DNA of 64,000 bases from Wenyingzhuangia sp. 2_MG-2023 (GTDB taxonomy: Bacteria > Bacteroidota > Bacteroidia > Flavobacteriales > Flavobacteriaceae): positions 90,842 to 154,841 of the forward strand of contig NZ_JAUOSB010000008.1 of assembly GCF_030548295.1 (NCBI RefSeq). The letters are read 5' to 3'. The position numbers and the translations under genes were made by a program. How positions within the stretch are numbered: the stretch's first letter is position 1; each line of letters opens with the position of its first letter. A model generated the notes under the pieces. The model was not told the origin of the DNA and did no database searches. It saw nothing but the letters and a program-made list of their open reading frames with translations. Shown here in pieces: positions 42,774-51,492 of this stretch.

Positions 42774-43631
42774 ATGGAGATGAACAAACAGGGGGACATA
42801 AATTATGGTAGAGTTGCAGAAGCGATTCGTTACATTCAACAAGATTTTAAAACACAACCTACGTTGGAAGAAATTGCTGCAAAAGTTCATATGAGCCCAT
42901 ATCATTTTCAACGATTGTTTACGGATTGGGTTGGAGTAAGTCCTAAAAAGTTTTTACAGTATATAAGCCTTCAATACGCTAAAAGAATGTTAAGTAACGG
43001 TGAGCCTACGTTGTTTGATATTGCAGAGCAAACCGGATTTTCAGGCACTGGAAGATTGCATGATTTGTTTGTGAAAATAGAAGGAATGACCCCAGGAGAA
43101 TACAAAAACCAAGGTGAGAGTCTGATCATTCATTATAGTTATTTTCATAGTTTGTTTGGTCAGGTTTTAATAGCTTCCACGTCCAAAGGAATCTGTTATA
43201 TGGGGTTTGTTGATGACAATAACGATGTCTTTTCTGAATTGTTTCAACGATTTCCAAAGGCTAATTTTATTGAAAAAATGGACGAATTACAACAAAATGC
43301 GTTGAAGATTTACCGTCAAGATTGGAATGATTTACGTCAAATTAAGTTGCATTTGAAAGGAACTGATTTTCAACTAAAAGTTTGGGAAGCACTTTTGAAA
43401 ATTCCAATGGGAAATAGAATTACTTATGGAGCTATTGCTAAAGAAATAGAAAAACCCAAAGCTTCTAGAGCAGTAGGAACTGCTATTGGTAGCAATCCAA
43501 TTGCTTTTTTAATTCCTTGCCATAGAGTCATTCAAACTACAGGGTCTTTGGGCGGTTATAGATGGGGAACCATACGAAAAACAGCAATGTTGGGGTGGGA
43601 AACAGCACAAAATGACATTTTAGATTTATAA
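42774..43631 (+). CDS. AraC-type HTH fused to methylated-DNA-cysteine methyltransferase (Ada-like)
   Basis: The 285-residue protein has an AraC HTH pair (about residues 12-115, with MSPYHFQRLFTDWVGVSPKKFLQ) and a C-terminal O6-alkylguanine transferase domain with the acceptor Cys249 in PCHRVI. The Ada N-terminal zinc domain that senses methylphosphotriesters is absent. It repairs O6-alkylguanine and probably regulates the alkylation response. An AlkB-type dioxygenase gene follows after three bases. The start may be 42774 or 42780. Confidence 0.93.
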   Translation: MEMNKQGDINYGRVAEAIRYIQQDFKTQPTLEEIAAKVHMSPYHFQRLFTDWVGVSPKKFLQYISLQYAKRMLSNGEPTLFDIAEQTGFSGTGRLHDLFVKIEGMTPGEYKNQGESLIIHYSYFHSLFGQVLIASTSKGICYMGFVDDNNDVFSELFQRFPKANFIEKMDELQQNALKIYRQDWNDLRQIKLHLKGTDFQLKVWEALLKIPMGNRITYGAIAKEIEKPKASRAVGTAIGSNPIAFLIPCHRVIQTTGSLGGYRWGTIRKTAMLGWETAQNDILDL

Positions 43632-43634
43632 ACT

Positions 43635-44258
43635 ATGGATTTGTTCAATACAGATATTACCACAAATAGATTGCCATACGATGGAGAAGTTCATTATTAT
43701 GGTAAAATTATGGACACACAGCAAGCACAATTTTTTTTTAATAAATTGTTAGAAACCATTGTTTGGAAAAATGACGAAGCTGTAATGTTTGGCAAATTGA
43801 TTGTAACCCCCAGAAAAGTGGCTTGGTATGGTCAAGAATTGTTTAAATACACTTATTCTAATACAACCAAAACTGCATTTCGTTGGACTCCAGCGTTGTT
43901 GGAATTAAAAACTTTGGTAGAAGAAAAAACAGGAGAAACATTCAATGCCTGTTTGCTCAACTTGTACCATTCAGGAACTGAGGGAATGGGATGGCATAGT
44001 GATGGAGAAACTGATTTGAAAAAAAATGGAGCTATTGCTTCTTTAAGTTTTGGAGCAGAACGTCTTTTTGCATTCAAACACAAAGAAACCAAGCAAACAA
44101 TTTCTTTGATTTTGGAAAGAGGAAGCCTTTTGGTGATGAAAGGCAATACGCAGAAACATTGGTTACACAGGTTACCGCCTACTAAAAAAATAAATACAGC
44201 AAGAGTCAATCTTACTTTTCGAACCATTGTAAAAAAAGAAAACCTTCCAGAAAACTGA
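43635..44258 (+). CDS. AlkB-like 2-oxoglutarate-dependent dioxygenase
   Basis: The 207-residue protein has His121 and Asp123 in GMGWHSDGETD, the distal His178 in HWLHRLPP, and Arg190 and Arg196 in the RVNLTFR motif that binds 2-oxoglutarate. These are all the residues needed for oxidative demethylation of 1-methyladenine and 3-methylcytosine. It forms an operon with the AraC-MGMT gene, so both direct-reversal routes for alkylated bases are made together. Confidence 0.93.
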   Translation: MDLFNTDITTNRLPYDGEVHYYGKIMDTQQAQFFFNKLLETIVWKNDEAVMFGKLIVTPRKVAWYGQELFKYTYSNTTKTAFRWTPALLELKTLVEEKTGETFNACLLNLYHSGTEGMGWHSDGETDLKKNGAIASLSFGAERLFAFKHKETKQTISLILERGSLLVMKGNTQKHWLHRLPPTKKINTARVNLTFRTIVKKENLPEN

Positions 44259-44265
44259 AAGGTTT
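44240..44265. terminator. Weak hairpin between the convergent alkB-like and ndk genes
   Basis: An 11-position stem with one mismatch (44240-44250 with 44255-44265) overlaps the last codons of the alkB-like gene. Only a short T-rich tract follows. Confidence 0.35.
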
Positions 44266-44288
44266 GTTTGTGTTGTAAAATAAGCAAC

Positions 44289-44714
44289 TTAATAAGTTAC
44301 AATTTCATCATCGTTAAAATGAAAAGCTGCTTCAATAGCTGCGTTTTCATCGCTATCAGAACCATGAACAGCGTTTTCTTGTATGTTGCTGGCAAATAAA
44401 TTACGGATAGTACCTTCCAAAGCTTCTTCAGGGTTTGTAGATCCAATCAAAGCTCTAAAATCTTCAACAGCATTCTTTTTTTCTAAAATAGCCGCTATAA
44501 TAGGACCACTGGTCATAAAGTCTACCAAACCTTCAAAAAATCCTTTATCTTCATGAACGGCATAAAAAGCTTGTGCTTTCTCACGAGACAGTCGAGTCAT
44601 TTTTAGAGCTAGAATTTTAAATCCAGAGTTTGTGATTTTTTGAATGATAGCACCTTCATTACCTTGTGCAATAGCATCTGGCTTGATCATAGTGAATGTT
44701 CTGTTGTTCGCCAT
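44289..44714 (-). CDS. ndk: Nucleoside diphosphate kinase
   Basis: The 141-residue protein starts [21 protein letters not shown] and has the phosphorylated His117 in [13 protein letters not shown]. It balances nucleoside triphosphate pools by gamma-phosphate transfer. Length is normal for the bacterial enzyme. It stands alone on the minus strand between divergent and convergent neighbours. Confidence 0.96.
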   Translation of the reverse strand: MANNRTFTMIKPDAIAQGNEGAIIQKITNSGFKILALKMTRLSREKAQAFYAVHEDKGFFEGLVDFMTSGPIIAAILEKKNAVEDFRALIGSTNPEEALEGTIRNLFASNIQENAVHGSDSDENAAIEAAFHFNDDEIVTY

Positions 44715-44780
44715 AATAATTTTTTAGTTTTGTTTCGTTTCGTTTTGCTAATATAGTTTTTTCAAAAAAAATATCCCTGC

Positions 44781-44810
44781 TTTGCATCCTCATTTTTAAT
44801 TGTATTTTAG
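44781..44810 (+). promoter_or_regulatory. Promoter candidate immediately before the DHH gene
   Basis: TTTG (44781-44784), 18 bases, TATTTTAG (44803-44810). The -7 element differs from consensus at one base and ends only six bases before the ATG at 44817, so the transcript may be leaderless. Confidence 0.5.
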
Positions 44811-44816
44811 CAGGTA

Positions 44817-45848
44817 ATGAAAGCACACGATATTGACGTTTTAAAAACGTATTTTAAAGAACCAAAAAAAATTGTTTTTGTTTCTCACAAAAACCCAGAT
44901 GGAGATGCTGTAGGATCTACTTTGGCATTGTCTAAATTTTATAAAAAACTAGGACATCAAGTTCAAGTAATATTGCCTAATGGAATTCCGGATTTTATAA
45001 GTTGGATGCCAGGGGTAGAAGAAGTTTATAGATATGATTTACAAAATCATCAATCTAAAAAAGCTTTAGATGAAGCCGATGTGGTTTTTTTATTAGATTT
45101 TAATGCATTACATAGAGTTGGTGACGACATGCAGAATGGCTTAGAATCTTTTACAGGAGACTTTATCATGATAGATCATCATCAGCAACCAGATGATATT
45201 GCCATTGTTACTTATTCCGATACTTCAATTTGCTCTACTTGCCAGATGGTGTATCATTATATTGATGCATTGGATGCTTTGGATAAGGTAGATGCGGAAA
45301 TAGGAACTTGTATTTATACGGGAATTATGACGGACACAGGATCTTTTCGTTTTCCGTCTACCACAAGTACCACTCATAGAGTTATAGCAGATTTAATTGA
45401 TAAGGGAGTTCAGAATTCAGATATACACAATCAAGTTTTTGGTAATAATTCGTATAGTAGATTGCAGCTGCTAGGAAAAGCATTGACCAATTTGAGAGTA
45501 ATTGAAGATTGTAAAACAGCTTATATTACGTTGACACAAGAGGAGTTGAAAATGTACAATTATCAAAAAGGAGATACCGAAGGAATTGTGAATTATGCGC
45601 TGTCTTTAAAAGGAATTGTTATGGCTGCTATTTTTATAGAAGATACAGATCAAGGAATTGTAAAAATATCGTTCCGATCTAAAGGAACTTTTTCTGTAAA
45701 TCAATTTGCGAGAACCTATTTTGATGGAGGAGGACATGACAATGCTGCGGGAGCAAGATCTTTATTGTCTTTGAGTGAAACCGTAGATAAATTTGTAGCA
45801 TTGATACCCAATTACAAACAACAACTATTGGTCTCTTATGAAATATAG
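44817..45848 (+). CDS. DHH-family phosphoesterase (NrnA-like oligoribonuclease / pAp phosphatase)
   Basis: The 343-residue protein has HKNPDGDAVGS, the DHH motif in MIDHHQQPDD, and the DHHA1 glycine motif GGGHDNAAGA. This architecture is that of bifunctional NrnA, which degrades nanoRNAs and cleaves pAp. It overlaps gldI by 11 bases, and the flavobacterial order DHH phosphoesterase, gldI, FKBP isomerase is conserved. It is cytoplasmic. Confidence 0.93.
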   Translation: MKAHDIDVLKTYFKEPKKIVFVSHKNPDGDAVGSTLALSKFYKKLGHQVQVILPNGIPDFISWMPGVEEVYRYDLQNHQSKKALDEADVVFLLDFNALHRVGDDMQNGLESFTGDFIMIDHHQQPDDIAIVTYSDTSICSTCQMVYHYIDALDALDKVDAEIGTCIYTGIMTDTGSFRFPSTTSTTHRVIADLIDKGVQNSDIHNQVFGNNSYSRLQLLGKALTNLRVIEDCKTAYITLTQEELKMYNYQKGDTEGIVNYALSLKGIVMAAIFIEDTDQGIVKISFRSKGTFSVNQFARTYFDGGGHDNAAGARSLLSLSETVDKFVALIPNYKQQLLVSYEI

Positions 45849-46359
45849 TTGGATTATTTTTTTCGGAATACTTTTTGTGAGTTGTAACAATTCAGAAGCA
45901 AGAAGGCCTATTAATAAGCAAAAGTCTTCTAAAAAAGATTTTTCAATAGAATTGAACAAGCAAATCCGAGCGGCAGAAGAACAAAGAATTCAGAAATATA
46001 TAGAAAGAGATACAGTACTAAATTATGAGTATTCTCCTTTTGGTTTTGCATATGCAATTACAAAAACATCAACAAAACCTCAACAAGAAATTTTGAAAAC
46101 TTCAGTGTTAAGTTTTGAAAAAACAGTTTATACGCTTGACAATCAAATGGTTTATCCTAAAGAAGTCATAAAGAGTCGTTTGGAGGGTTCTAATTTGATA
46201 ACAGGGATCCGAGAAGGAGTGAAATTAATGAGAGAAGATGAGGAAATTAAATTTATTTTTAGTTCATTTGTAGCCCATGGATTTCATGGAGATGAATCAA
46301 AAATTGGAGCAAACACTCCTATTGTAGTCAAAATAAAACTTTTAAATATAAATAATTAA
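45838..46359 (+). CDS. gldI: Gliding-motility lipoprotein, FKBP-type isomerase GldI
   Basis: The 173-residue protein has a lipoprotein signal with Cys16 in LFVSCNN and a C-terminal FKBP-like domain with GSNLITGIREGVKLMREDEEIKFIF. GldI is a periplasmic or outer-membrane peptidyl-prolyl isomerase-like protein required for gliding in Flavobacterium johnsoniae. The domain is short and several active-site aromatics of classical FKBPs are not obvious. It starts within the DHH gene and precedes another FKBP gene by 10 bases, so this looks like one operon. Confidence 0.87.
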   Translation: MKYSWIIFFGILFVSCNNSEARRPINKQKSSKKDFSIELNKQIRAAEEQRIQKYIERDTVLNYEYSPFGFAYAITKTSTKPQQEILKTSVLSFEKTVYTLDNQMVYPKEVIKSRLEGSNLITGIREGVKLMREDEEIKFIFSSFVAHGFHGDESKIGANTPIVVKIKLLNINN

Positions 46360-46369
46360 TAATAGAAAA

Positions 46370-47065
46370 ATGAATATCATTAAAGGATTAGCTTTAGGAT
46401 TAGTTGTTACAGGAATGGTTTCTTGTAACCAGAAAGTAGCAAGAAAAACAGCTTTAGCAACAGAACAAGATTCAGTAAGTTATGCTTTGGGTGCGTATAT
46501 CAATTTAAACTTTAAAGTAAGTGATGATTTTAAAGATTTAAATTATGAAGTATTTAATCAAGCAATGAAAGAAGCTCAAGATTCTTCTAAAACATTGTTG
46601 TCACAAAAAGAAATAGCTCCAATTTTAATTGCTTACACTAAAAAGAAAGCTGAAAAAGTTGGTGAATCAGCTAAAAAAGAAGGAGAAGCTTTCTTGGCAG
46701 AAAATAAAAAGAAAGAAGGAGTTACTGTAACAGAAAGTGGATTACAGTACGAAGTAATTACTGAAGGTACAGGTGAAAAACCAACAGCAACTCAAACAGT
46801 AAAAGTACATTATCATGGTACAACTCCAGAAGGAGAAGTTTTTGATAGTTCTGTAGACAGAGGAACACCAGCTGAATTTCCTTTAAACAGAGTTATTCCA
46901 GGATGGACTGAAGGAGTACAGTTGATGTCTGTAGGTTCTAAATACAAGTTTTATGTGCCTCAAGAATTGGCTTATGGAGCTAACGCACCTCAAGGTGGAA
47001 GTGGACCAATTAAAGCGTACATGCCTTTAGTATTTGAAGTTGAATTATTAGAAATTGTTAAGTAA
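46370..47065 (+). CDS. FKBP-type peptidyl-prolyl cis-trans isomerase lipoprotein
   Basis: The 231-residue protein has a lipoprotein signal with Cys19 in GMVSCNQ, a helical dimerisation domain (about residues 30-115) and an FKBP domain with VTVTESGLQYEVI, VKVHYHGTTPEGEVFDSS, VIPGWTEGVQLM and YKFYVPQELAYG. It follows the FkpA/Mip architecture and acts as a periplasmic folding catalyst. It is the third gene of the DHH-gldI operon and is closed by a strong terminator. Confidence 0.93.
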   Translation: MNIIKGLALGLVVTGMVSCNQKVARKTALATEQDSVSYALGAYINLNFKVSDDFKDLNYEVFNQAMKEAQDSSKTLLSQKEIAPILIAYTKKKAEKVGESAKKEGEAFLAENKKKEGVTVTESGLQYEVITEGTGEKPTATQTVKVHYHGTTPEGEVFDSSVDRGTPAEFPLNRVIPGWTEGVQLMSVGSKYKFYVPQELAYGANAPQGGSGPIKAYMPLVFEVELLEIVK

Positions 47066-47088
47066 TTAACAAAACTTAATATACTTAC

Positions 47089-47125
47089 AAAAAGCCCAAT
47101 TAGGAATTTCTTAATTGGGCTTTTT
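47089..47125 (+). terminator. Intrinsic terminator after the FKBP gene
   Basis: The arms 47089-47102 and 47112-47125 give a near-perfect stem of about 14 base pairs with a T tract. Confidence 0.85.
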
Positions 47126-47132
47126 CTTGTTG

Positions 47133-47161
47133 TTGTAATACAAGTAGAAAGTTTATCTTTA
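47133..47161 (+). promoter_or_regulatory. Promoter candidate for cysS
   Basis: TTG (47133-47135), 18 bases, TATCTTTA (47154-47161). The -7 box differs from TAnnTTTG in the last base. It lies directly behind the terminator and 24 bases before the cysS start. Confidence 0.5.
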
Positions 47162-47185
47162 CGCTTTTAAAATAAATAAAATTCC

Positions 47186-48664
47186 ATGAGCTTATTCCAA
47201 GATCAGCCTTTAAAAATATACAATTCAATATCAAAAAATAAAGAACTATTTACTCCAGTTACTGCAGGTAATGTGGGTATGTATGTTTGTGGACCTACGG
47301 TATATAGCAATGTGCATTTGGGGAACGTACGTACATTTATGAGTTTTGATATGGTATTTCGTTATTTACAACATTTGGATTATAAAGTCCGTTATGTTCG
47401 TAACATTACCGATGCGGGTCATATGGAAGATGATGCAGATGAAGGAGAAGATAAAATTGCCAAAAAAGCAAGGGTAGAAAAAATTGAACCGATGGAAGTA
47501 GTACAACGCTACACGGTAGACTTTCATACTATTTTGACAAAAATGAATAATTTGCCACCAAGTATAGAGCCAACGGCTACTGGGCATATTATTGAGCAGA
47601 TAGAAATCATCAAAGATATTTTGGAAAAAGGATTGGCTTATGAGGTCAATGGATCTGTATATTTTGATGTATTGAAATACAATGAAGATAAAATATATGG
47701 AGTTTTATCTGGTAGAAAAATTGAAGATGCTATTCACAATACACGTGTATTAGATGGACAATCGGAAAAGAAAAACCCGCAAGATTTTGCTTTGTGGAAA
47801 AAAGCAAGTCCACAACATATAATGCGTTGGCCGTCTCCTTGGGGAATCGGTTTTCCAGGTTGGCATTTGGAATGTACCGCAATGAGTACAAAATATTTGG
47901 GTGAAAAGTTTGATATTCACGGAGGAGGAATGGATTTGAAATTTCCTCATCATGAATGTGAAATTGCGCAAGCTGAAGTTTGCAATGGACAAAATCCTGT
48001 AAATTATTGGATGCATGCAAACATGTTGACCATGAACGGACAGAAGATGTCTAAATCTACAGGAAATAATATTCTACCAGGAGAAATATTTACAGGAGAA
48101 AATACCATTTTGTCAAAACCATTTTCGCCTACGGTCGTACGTTTCTTTATGATGCAAGCCCACTATCGTAGTATTTTGGATTTTTCGTCAGAGGCATTGG
48201 AAGCTTCTGAAAAAGGATACAATAAGTTGATGGAAGCAATCAAAGTATTGAAAAACATAAGTGTTGGAGCAAGTTCTTCTTTTGATGTAGCTGCATGGAA
48301 ACAAATGTGTTATGATGCTATGAATGATGATTTTAACACACCAATATTGATTGCTCAACTGTTTGAAGCTGTAAAACAAATCAACTTGTTGAAAGAAGGA
48401 AAAGCTACCTTGATACAAGAAGATTTAGATTTGTTTACAAACACTTTACATGCATTTGTTTTTGATGTGTTAGGTTTGGTATCCGAAGCGACAGAGCAAG
48501 AAGGGAATAAGTTGGAATCTGTGGTGAATATGTTGATCAATATGAGAAAACAAGCACGAGACAATAAAGATTGGGCAATGTCTGATCAGATTCGTGATGA
48601 GTTGAAAGCCATGGGGATTCAATTGAAAGATGGAAAAGGAGAAACTACATTTATTGTAGAATAA
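47186..48664 (+). CDS. cysS: Cysteinyl-tRNA synthetase
   Basis: The 492-residue class I synthetase has the HIGH-type motif in [15 protein letters not shown], the zinc-binding region around HLECTAMS and HHECEIAQ, and the KMSKS loop in [11 protein letters not shown]. It attaches cysteine to its tRNA. Length is normal. It is followed after 11 bases by yidD and then by lgt. Confidence 0.97.
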   Translation: MSLFQDQPLKIYNSISKNKELFTPVTAGNVGMYVCGPTVYSNVHLGNVRTFMSFDMVFRYLQHLDYKVRYVRNITDAGHMEDDADEGEDKIAKKARVEKIEPMEVVQRYTVDFHTILTKMNNLPPSIEPTATGHIIEQIEIIKDILEKGLAYEVNGSVYFDVLKYNEDKIYGVLSGRKIEDAIHNTRVLDGQSEKKNPQDFALWKKASPQHIMRWPSPWGIGFPGWHLECTAMSTKYLGEKFDIHGGGMDLKFPHHECEIAQAEVCNGQNPVNYWMHANMLTMNGQKMSKSTGNNILPGEIFTGENTILSKPFSPTVVRFFMMQAHYRSILDFSSEALEASEKGYNKLMEAIKVLKNISVGASSSFDVAAWKQMCYDAMNDDFNTPILIAQLFEAVKQINLLKEGKATLIQEDLDLFTNTLHAFVFDVLGLVSEATEQEGNKLESVVNMLINMRKQARDNKDWAMSDQIRDELKAMGIQLKDGKGETTFIVE

Positions 48665-48675
48665 GAAAAAGAGGA

Positions 48676-48930
48676 ATGGGAACGTTAAAAAAAATATTGA
48701 TATTTCCATTTATTGTATTGATACGATTTTATCAAGGAGCAATTTCTCCGTTTATGCCTGCTACTTGTCGGTATCAGCCAACTTGTTCTCATTACAGTAT
48801 TGAAGCCTTGCAGAAACATGGCATTATTTATGGTGGTTGGTTGGCAATCAAAAGAATTTTTAGTTGCCATCCTTGGGGGGGGAGTGGTTATGATCCTGTA
48901 CCAGAAAAACAAAAAAATAAAGAAATATGA
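48676..48930 (+). CDS. yidD: Membrane protein insertion efficiency factor YidD
   Basis: The 84-residue protein has the whole YidD signature: [34 protein letters not shown] and [14 protein letters not shown]. It assists YidC-mediated membrane protein insertion. Its end overlaps the lgt start by four bases (ATGA). Confidence 0.95.
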   Translation: MGTLKKILIFPFIVLIRFYQGAISPFMPATCRYQPTCSHYSIEALQKHGIIYGGWLAIKRIFSCHPWGGSGYDPVPEKQKNKEI

Positions 48931-49856
48931 ATCTATTAGCAATCAATTGGAATCCATCATTAGGGCTAGACTTGGGCTTTTTTATCATTCGATATTACAG
49001 TTTGATGTTTGTCATTGCATTTGTGTTGGGGTATCAAATCATGAAGCATATTTTCAATCATGAAAAAGTTGCTCTAGAAAAATTAGACAAATTATTGATG
49101 TATGTAGTGTTTGCTACTATTTTAGGTGCTAGATTGGGACATGTTTTTTTCTACGATTGGGCTTATTTTAGTCAACATCCAGAAGAAATATTATTGCCGT
49201 TTAGATTTAGACCAACATTTGAATTTACTGGTTTTGCAGGTTTGGCTAGTCATGGTGCTGCCATTGGAATTATTACTTCTTTGTGGTATTTTTCTAAAAA
49301 AATTATGGAAAAACCCTTGTTGTATATTTTAGATAGGGTGGGGATTACTGTTGCTTTGGCAGGATTGTTTATACGTTTGGGAAATTTTATCAATTCAGAA
49401 ATTGTAGGAAAAGTAGTAGACAAATCTTTTGTGTTTGCGACTCGTTTTGTTCGGAATTCAGATGATTTACCAGCTTATCAGGCAATGCAAATTACCAAAG
49501 CAGAAAGTGTAGACAAAGCGTATGATATGATTGTGTATAAGTCACAATTTCTAAATGTTTTAGAAGCTATTCCTTACAGACATCCAAGTCAATTGTACGA
49601 AGGATTGGGGTATTTAGGAGTGTTTGCATTGTTGTTTTATATGTATTGGAAAACAGATGCAGCTCAAAAGCAAGGATTGTTGTTCGGTACTTTTTTTGCC
49701 TTGTTATGGTCGGTGCGTTTTGCCGTTGAGTTTTGTAAAGAAGCACAGGTAAAAGAGAGAGCGGAATGGGCTTTAAATACAGGACAGTGGTTGTCTATTC
49801 CGTTAGTTTTGATAGGGATTTACTTTATAGTAAAAGCAAAAAAGAAAATTGTATAA
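48927..49856 (+). CDS. lgt: Prolipoprotein diacylglyceryl transferase
   Basis: The 309-residue membrane protein has SYSLMF-like RYYSLMF, the HGAAIGI motif, [10 protein letters not shown] and RHPSQLYEG near the C-terminal half. It transfers diacylglycerol to the lipobox cysteine, the first step of lipoprotein maturation. Several lipoproteins of this window, including the PhoX-like, peroxidase, GldI and FKBP products, depend on it. It starts inside yidD and is closed by a bidirectional terminator. Confidence 0.95.
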   Translation: MNLLAINWNPSLGLDLGFFIIRYYSLMFVIAFVLGYQIMKHIFNHEKVALEKLDKLLMYVVFATILGARLGHVFFYDWAYFSQHPEEILLPFRFRPTFEFTGFAGLASHGAAIGIITSLWYFSKKIMEKPLLYILDRVGITVALAGLFIRLGNFINSEIVGKVVDKSFVFATRFVRNSDDLPAYQAMQITKAESVDKAYDMIVYKSQFLNVLEAIPYRHPSQLYEGLGYLGVFALLFYMYWKTDAAQKQGLLFGTFFALLWSVRFAVEFCKEAQVKERAEWALNTGQWLSIPLVLIGIYFIVKAKKKIV

Positions 49857-49878
49857 ATATGAAATTATATTAAAATAC

Positions 49879-49910
49879 AAAAAATCCAATCTGAGAAGAT
49901 TGGATTTTTT
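49879..49910. terminator. Bidirectional terminator between lgt and the GH16 gene
   Basis: A 14-base-pair perfect stem (49879-49892 with 49897-49910) has a GAGA loop and A/T runs on both sides. It can end the lgt transcript on the plus strand and the GH16 transcript on the minus strand. Confidence 0.88.
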
Positions 49911-49946
49911 TGATATCTAGATGAGATTAAATACTCGCTTACGTGA

Positions 49947-51140
49947 TTATTTTACCAACGATAGTTGATATGTATAAGTTCCTTTTTTAGAAATTTTATC
50001 ATCTAACTTAAGAACTTTGGTGTTGTTACCAAAACCAGCCAATACTTTACAAGTTGCTTTGGATACTGTTTTGTTTTCGGAATCTAATACTTTAATCAAT
50101 ACTTTGCTGTTTTGATTGGCTTTATAAGTAAAGGAGACTTCAATTTTTTTCTTACTAATAATTTGGGGATTCTCTGTTAATTGAATCTCTTCTTTAAAAA
50201 TAGGAGCGTAGTTACTGCTGTAATTCTCATCTGCAGGAATTAATGTATAAGCTCTAATCCAATTGTAATAAGAAGTGTTGATCTTGTCGTTGTTTAACTC
50301 ATCCACGGTAGGAACAGGTTTTACCCAGTTATAAGTTTCTGTAACCATGTTAATTTTCATAGGTCTGTCAAAGGGATGATCTACTACATCTGTTTTTACT
50401 TTTACGTTTCCTACAAAACGATTGTCTGCATAAAAAGATACTTCATTAGAATTTTGCCAATAAGCTCCATAAGTATGAAAATCTTGCCAAGATTCTGAAC
50501 TTAATTTGGCATTGCTTTTCTGTCCATTTCCTTCAATAGCATTGTTTCCTGCGGAATAGAATTTTTCTTTACCTCCATTACAATCAACATATCTGTAATG
50601 CGTGTTAAAGTTCATTTGAGTTCTAAACTTATCAGTTCTATTAAACGTACCTCCAATACTCTCTACAATATCTAATTCTTGACTGTATTTGTCTTTTGTG
50701 CAATTTTCTCCATCACTTTTTCTAGTTACAAAATCTACGGGCTGTTTGCTGTTAGACATCCAAAATGTAGTAGACATGTTAATTTTTGATGCTTTAAAAT
50801 TTACTTCATAATACCCAAAATGAGCTGTTTCTTGTTTGCTTTGCACAGCACCACCTGCAATGCTATATCCGTTAATTTCTTTGTCTAAAATACCATTCTT
50901 AATTTGCATAGTTCCATTGTTTACAGAAACAGTATTAGGATGAAACATTGCTGGCTTTCTACCTTTCCATCCTTGAAAGGTATCATTCCATTTGGTTTTG
51001 TCTAAAGTAGTTCCATTAAACTCATCAGAATATTGTTCATTAATCACCCAACGATATCCTGGCTTAGGTGTAGGAGGGTCAAAAGAAGTGCTGATGAAAC
51101 TGCTAATTGCTGCTGCAAAAGATAAAAACGAAATCGTCAT
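49947..51140 (-). CDS. GH16 family glycoside hydrolase (agarase/porphyranase/carrageenase-like)
   Basis: The 397-residue protein has a signal-like hydrophobic N-terminus, a GH16 jelly-roll (about residues 30-300) with YSDEFNG, FGYYEVNFKASK, MSTTFWMSN, and the catalytic motif E155-L-D157-I-V-E160. The nucleophile, helper Asp and acid/base are therefore intact. A C-terminal domain of about 85 residues may bind carbohydrate or target secretion. The general look is of enzymes acting on marine galactans, but the precise substrate cannot be read. It stands alone, with no SusCD pair or other CAZyme next to it. Confidence 0.87.
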   Translation of the reverse strand: MTISFLSFAAAISSFISTSFDPPTPKPGYRWVINEQYSDEFNGTTLDKTKWNDTFQGWKGRKPAMFHPNTVSVNNGTMQIKNGILDKEINGYSIAGGAVQSKQETAHFGYYEVNFKASKINMSTTFWMSNSKQPVDFVTRKSDGENCTKDKYSQELDIVESIGGTFNRTDKFRTQMNFNTHYRYVDCNGGKEKFYSAGNNAIEGNGQKSNAKLSSESWQDFHTYGAYWQNSNEVSFYADNRFVGNVKVKTDVVDHPFDRPMKINMVTETYNWVKPVPTVDELNNDKINTSYYNWIRAYTLIPADENYSSNYAPIFKEEIQLTENPQIISKKKIEVSFTYKANQNSKVLIKVLDSENKTVSKATCKVLAGFGNNTKVLKLDDKISKKGTYTYQLSLVK

Positions 51141-51492
51141 ATTTTTTATAATTTGGTTTGAAGTTTAAAATTATCTCATAGAAACGAATTTTTTAGTCAC
51201 CCTAGTTTTAAATACTAGGACAAATGTTTAGTATAGCGCAATGATGTTTTAAAAATTAAGTTAATCGTTAATATGTTGTTTGTTATTAATGATTTTGTAA
51301 TCATTTTTATTTTAATAAGGAGATAATTCAATCACCATACTGAAGTAATATTATCTGATGAGTTGTCTTAAAATTTATAGTTATAAATCCAGACGAAGTC
51401 TTTATAAAAAAATGATATTTTTGAAATAAATAAGAGAATGGAAAATCCAATATGAACTTACTCTTTATTTTTTATGAAAAACAATCAAGATT
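51141..51492. promoter_or_regulatory. Divergent intergenic region, with a dyad before the GH16 gene
   Basis: This 352-base interval contains no gene. CCTAGT (51201-51206) and ACTAGG (51214-51219) form an inverted repeat with a seven-base centre, 61 bases upstream of the GH16 start; it could be an operator. The rest is AT-rich without a clear promoter consensus. Confidence 0.35.

Noticed and set aside
43853..44287. 144-residue reverse reading frame over the alkB-like gene
   Set aside because: The plus-strand product has complete AlkB motifs. The reverse frame has no domain and is a shadow.
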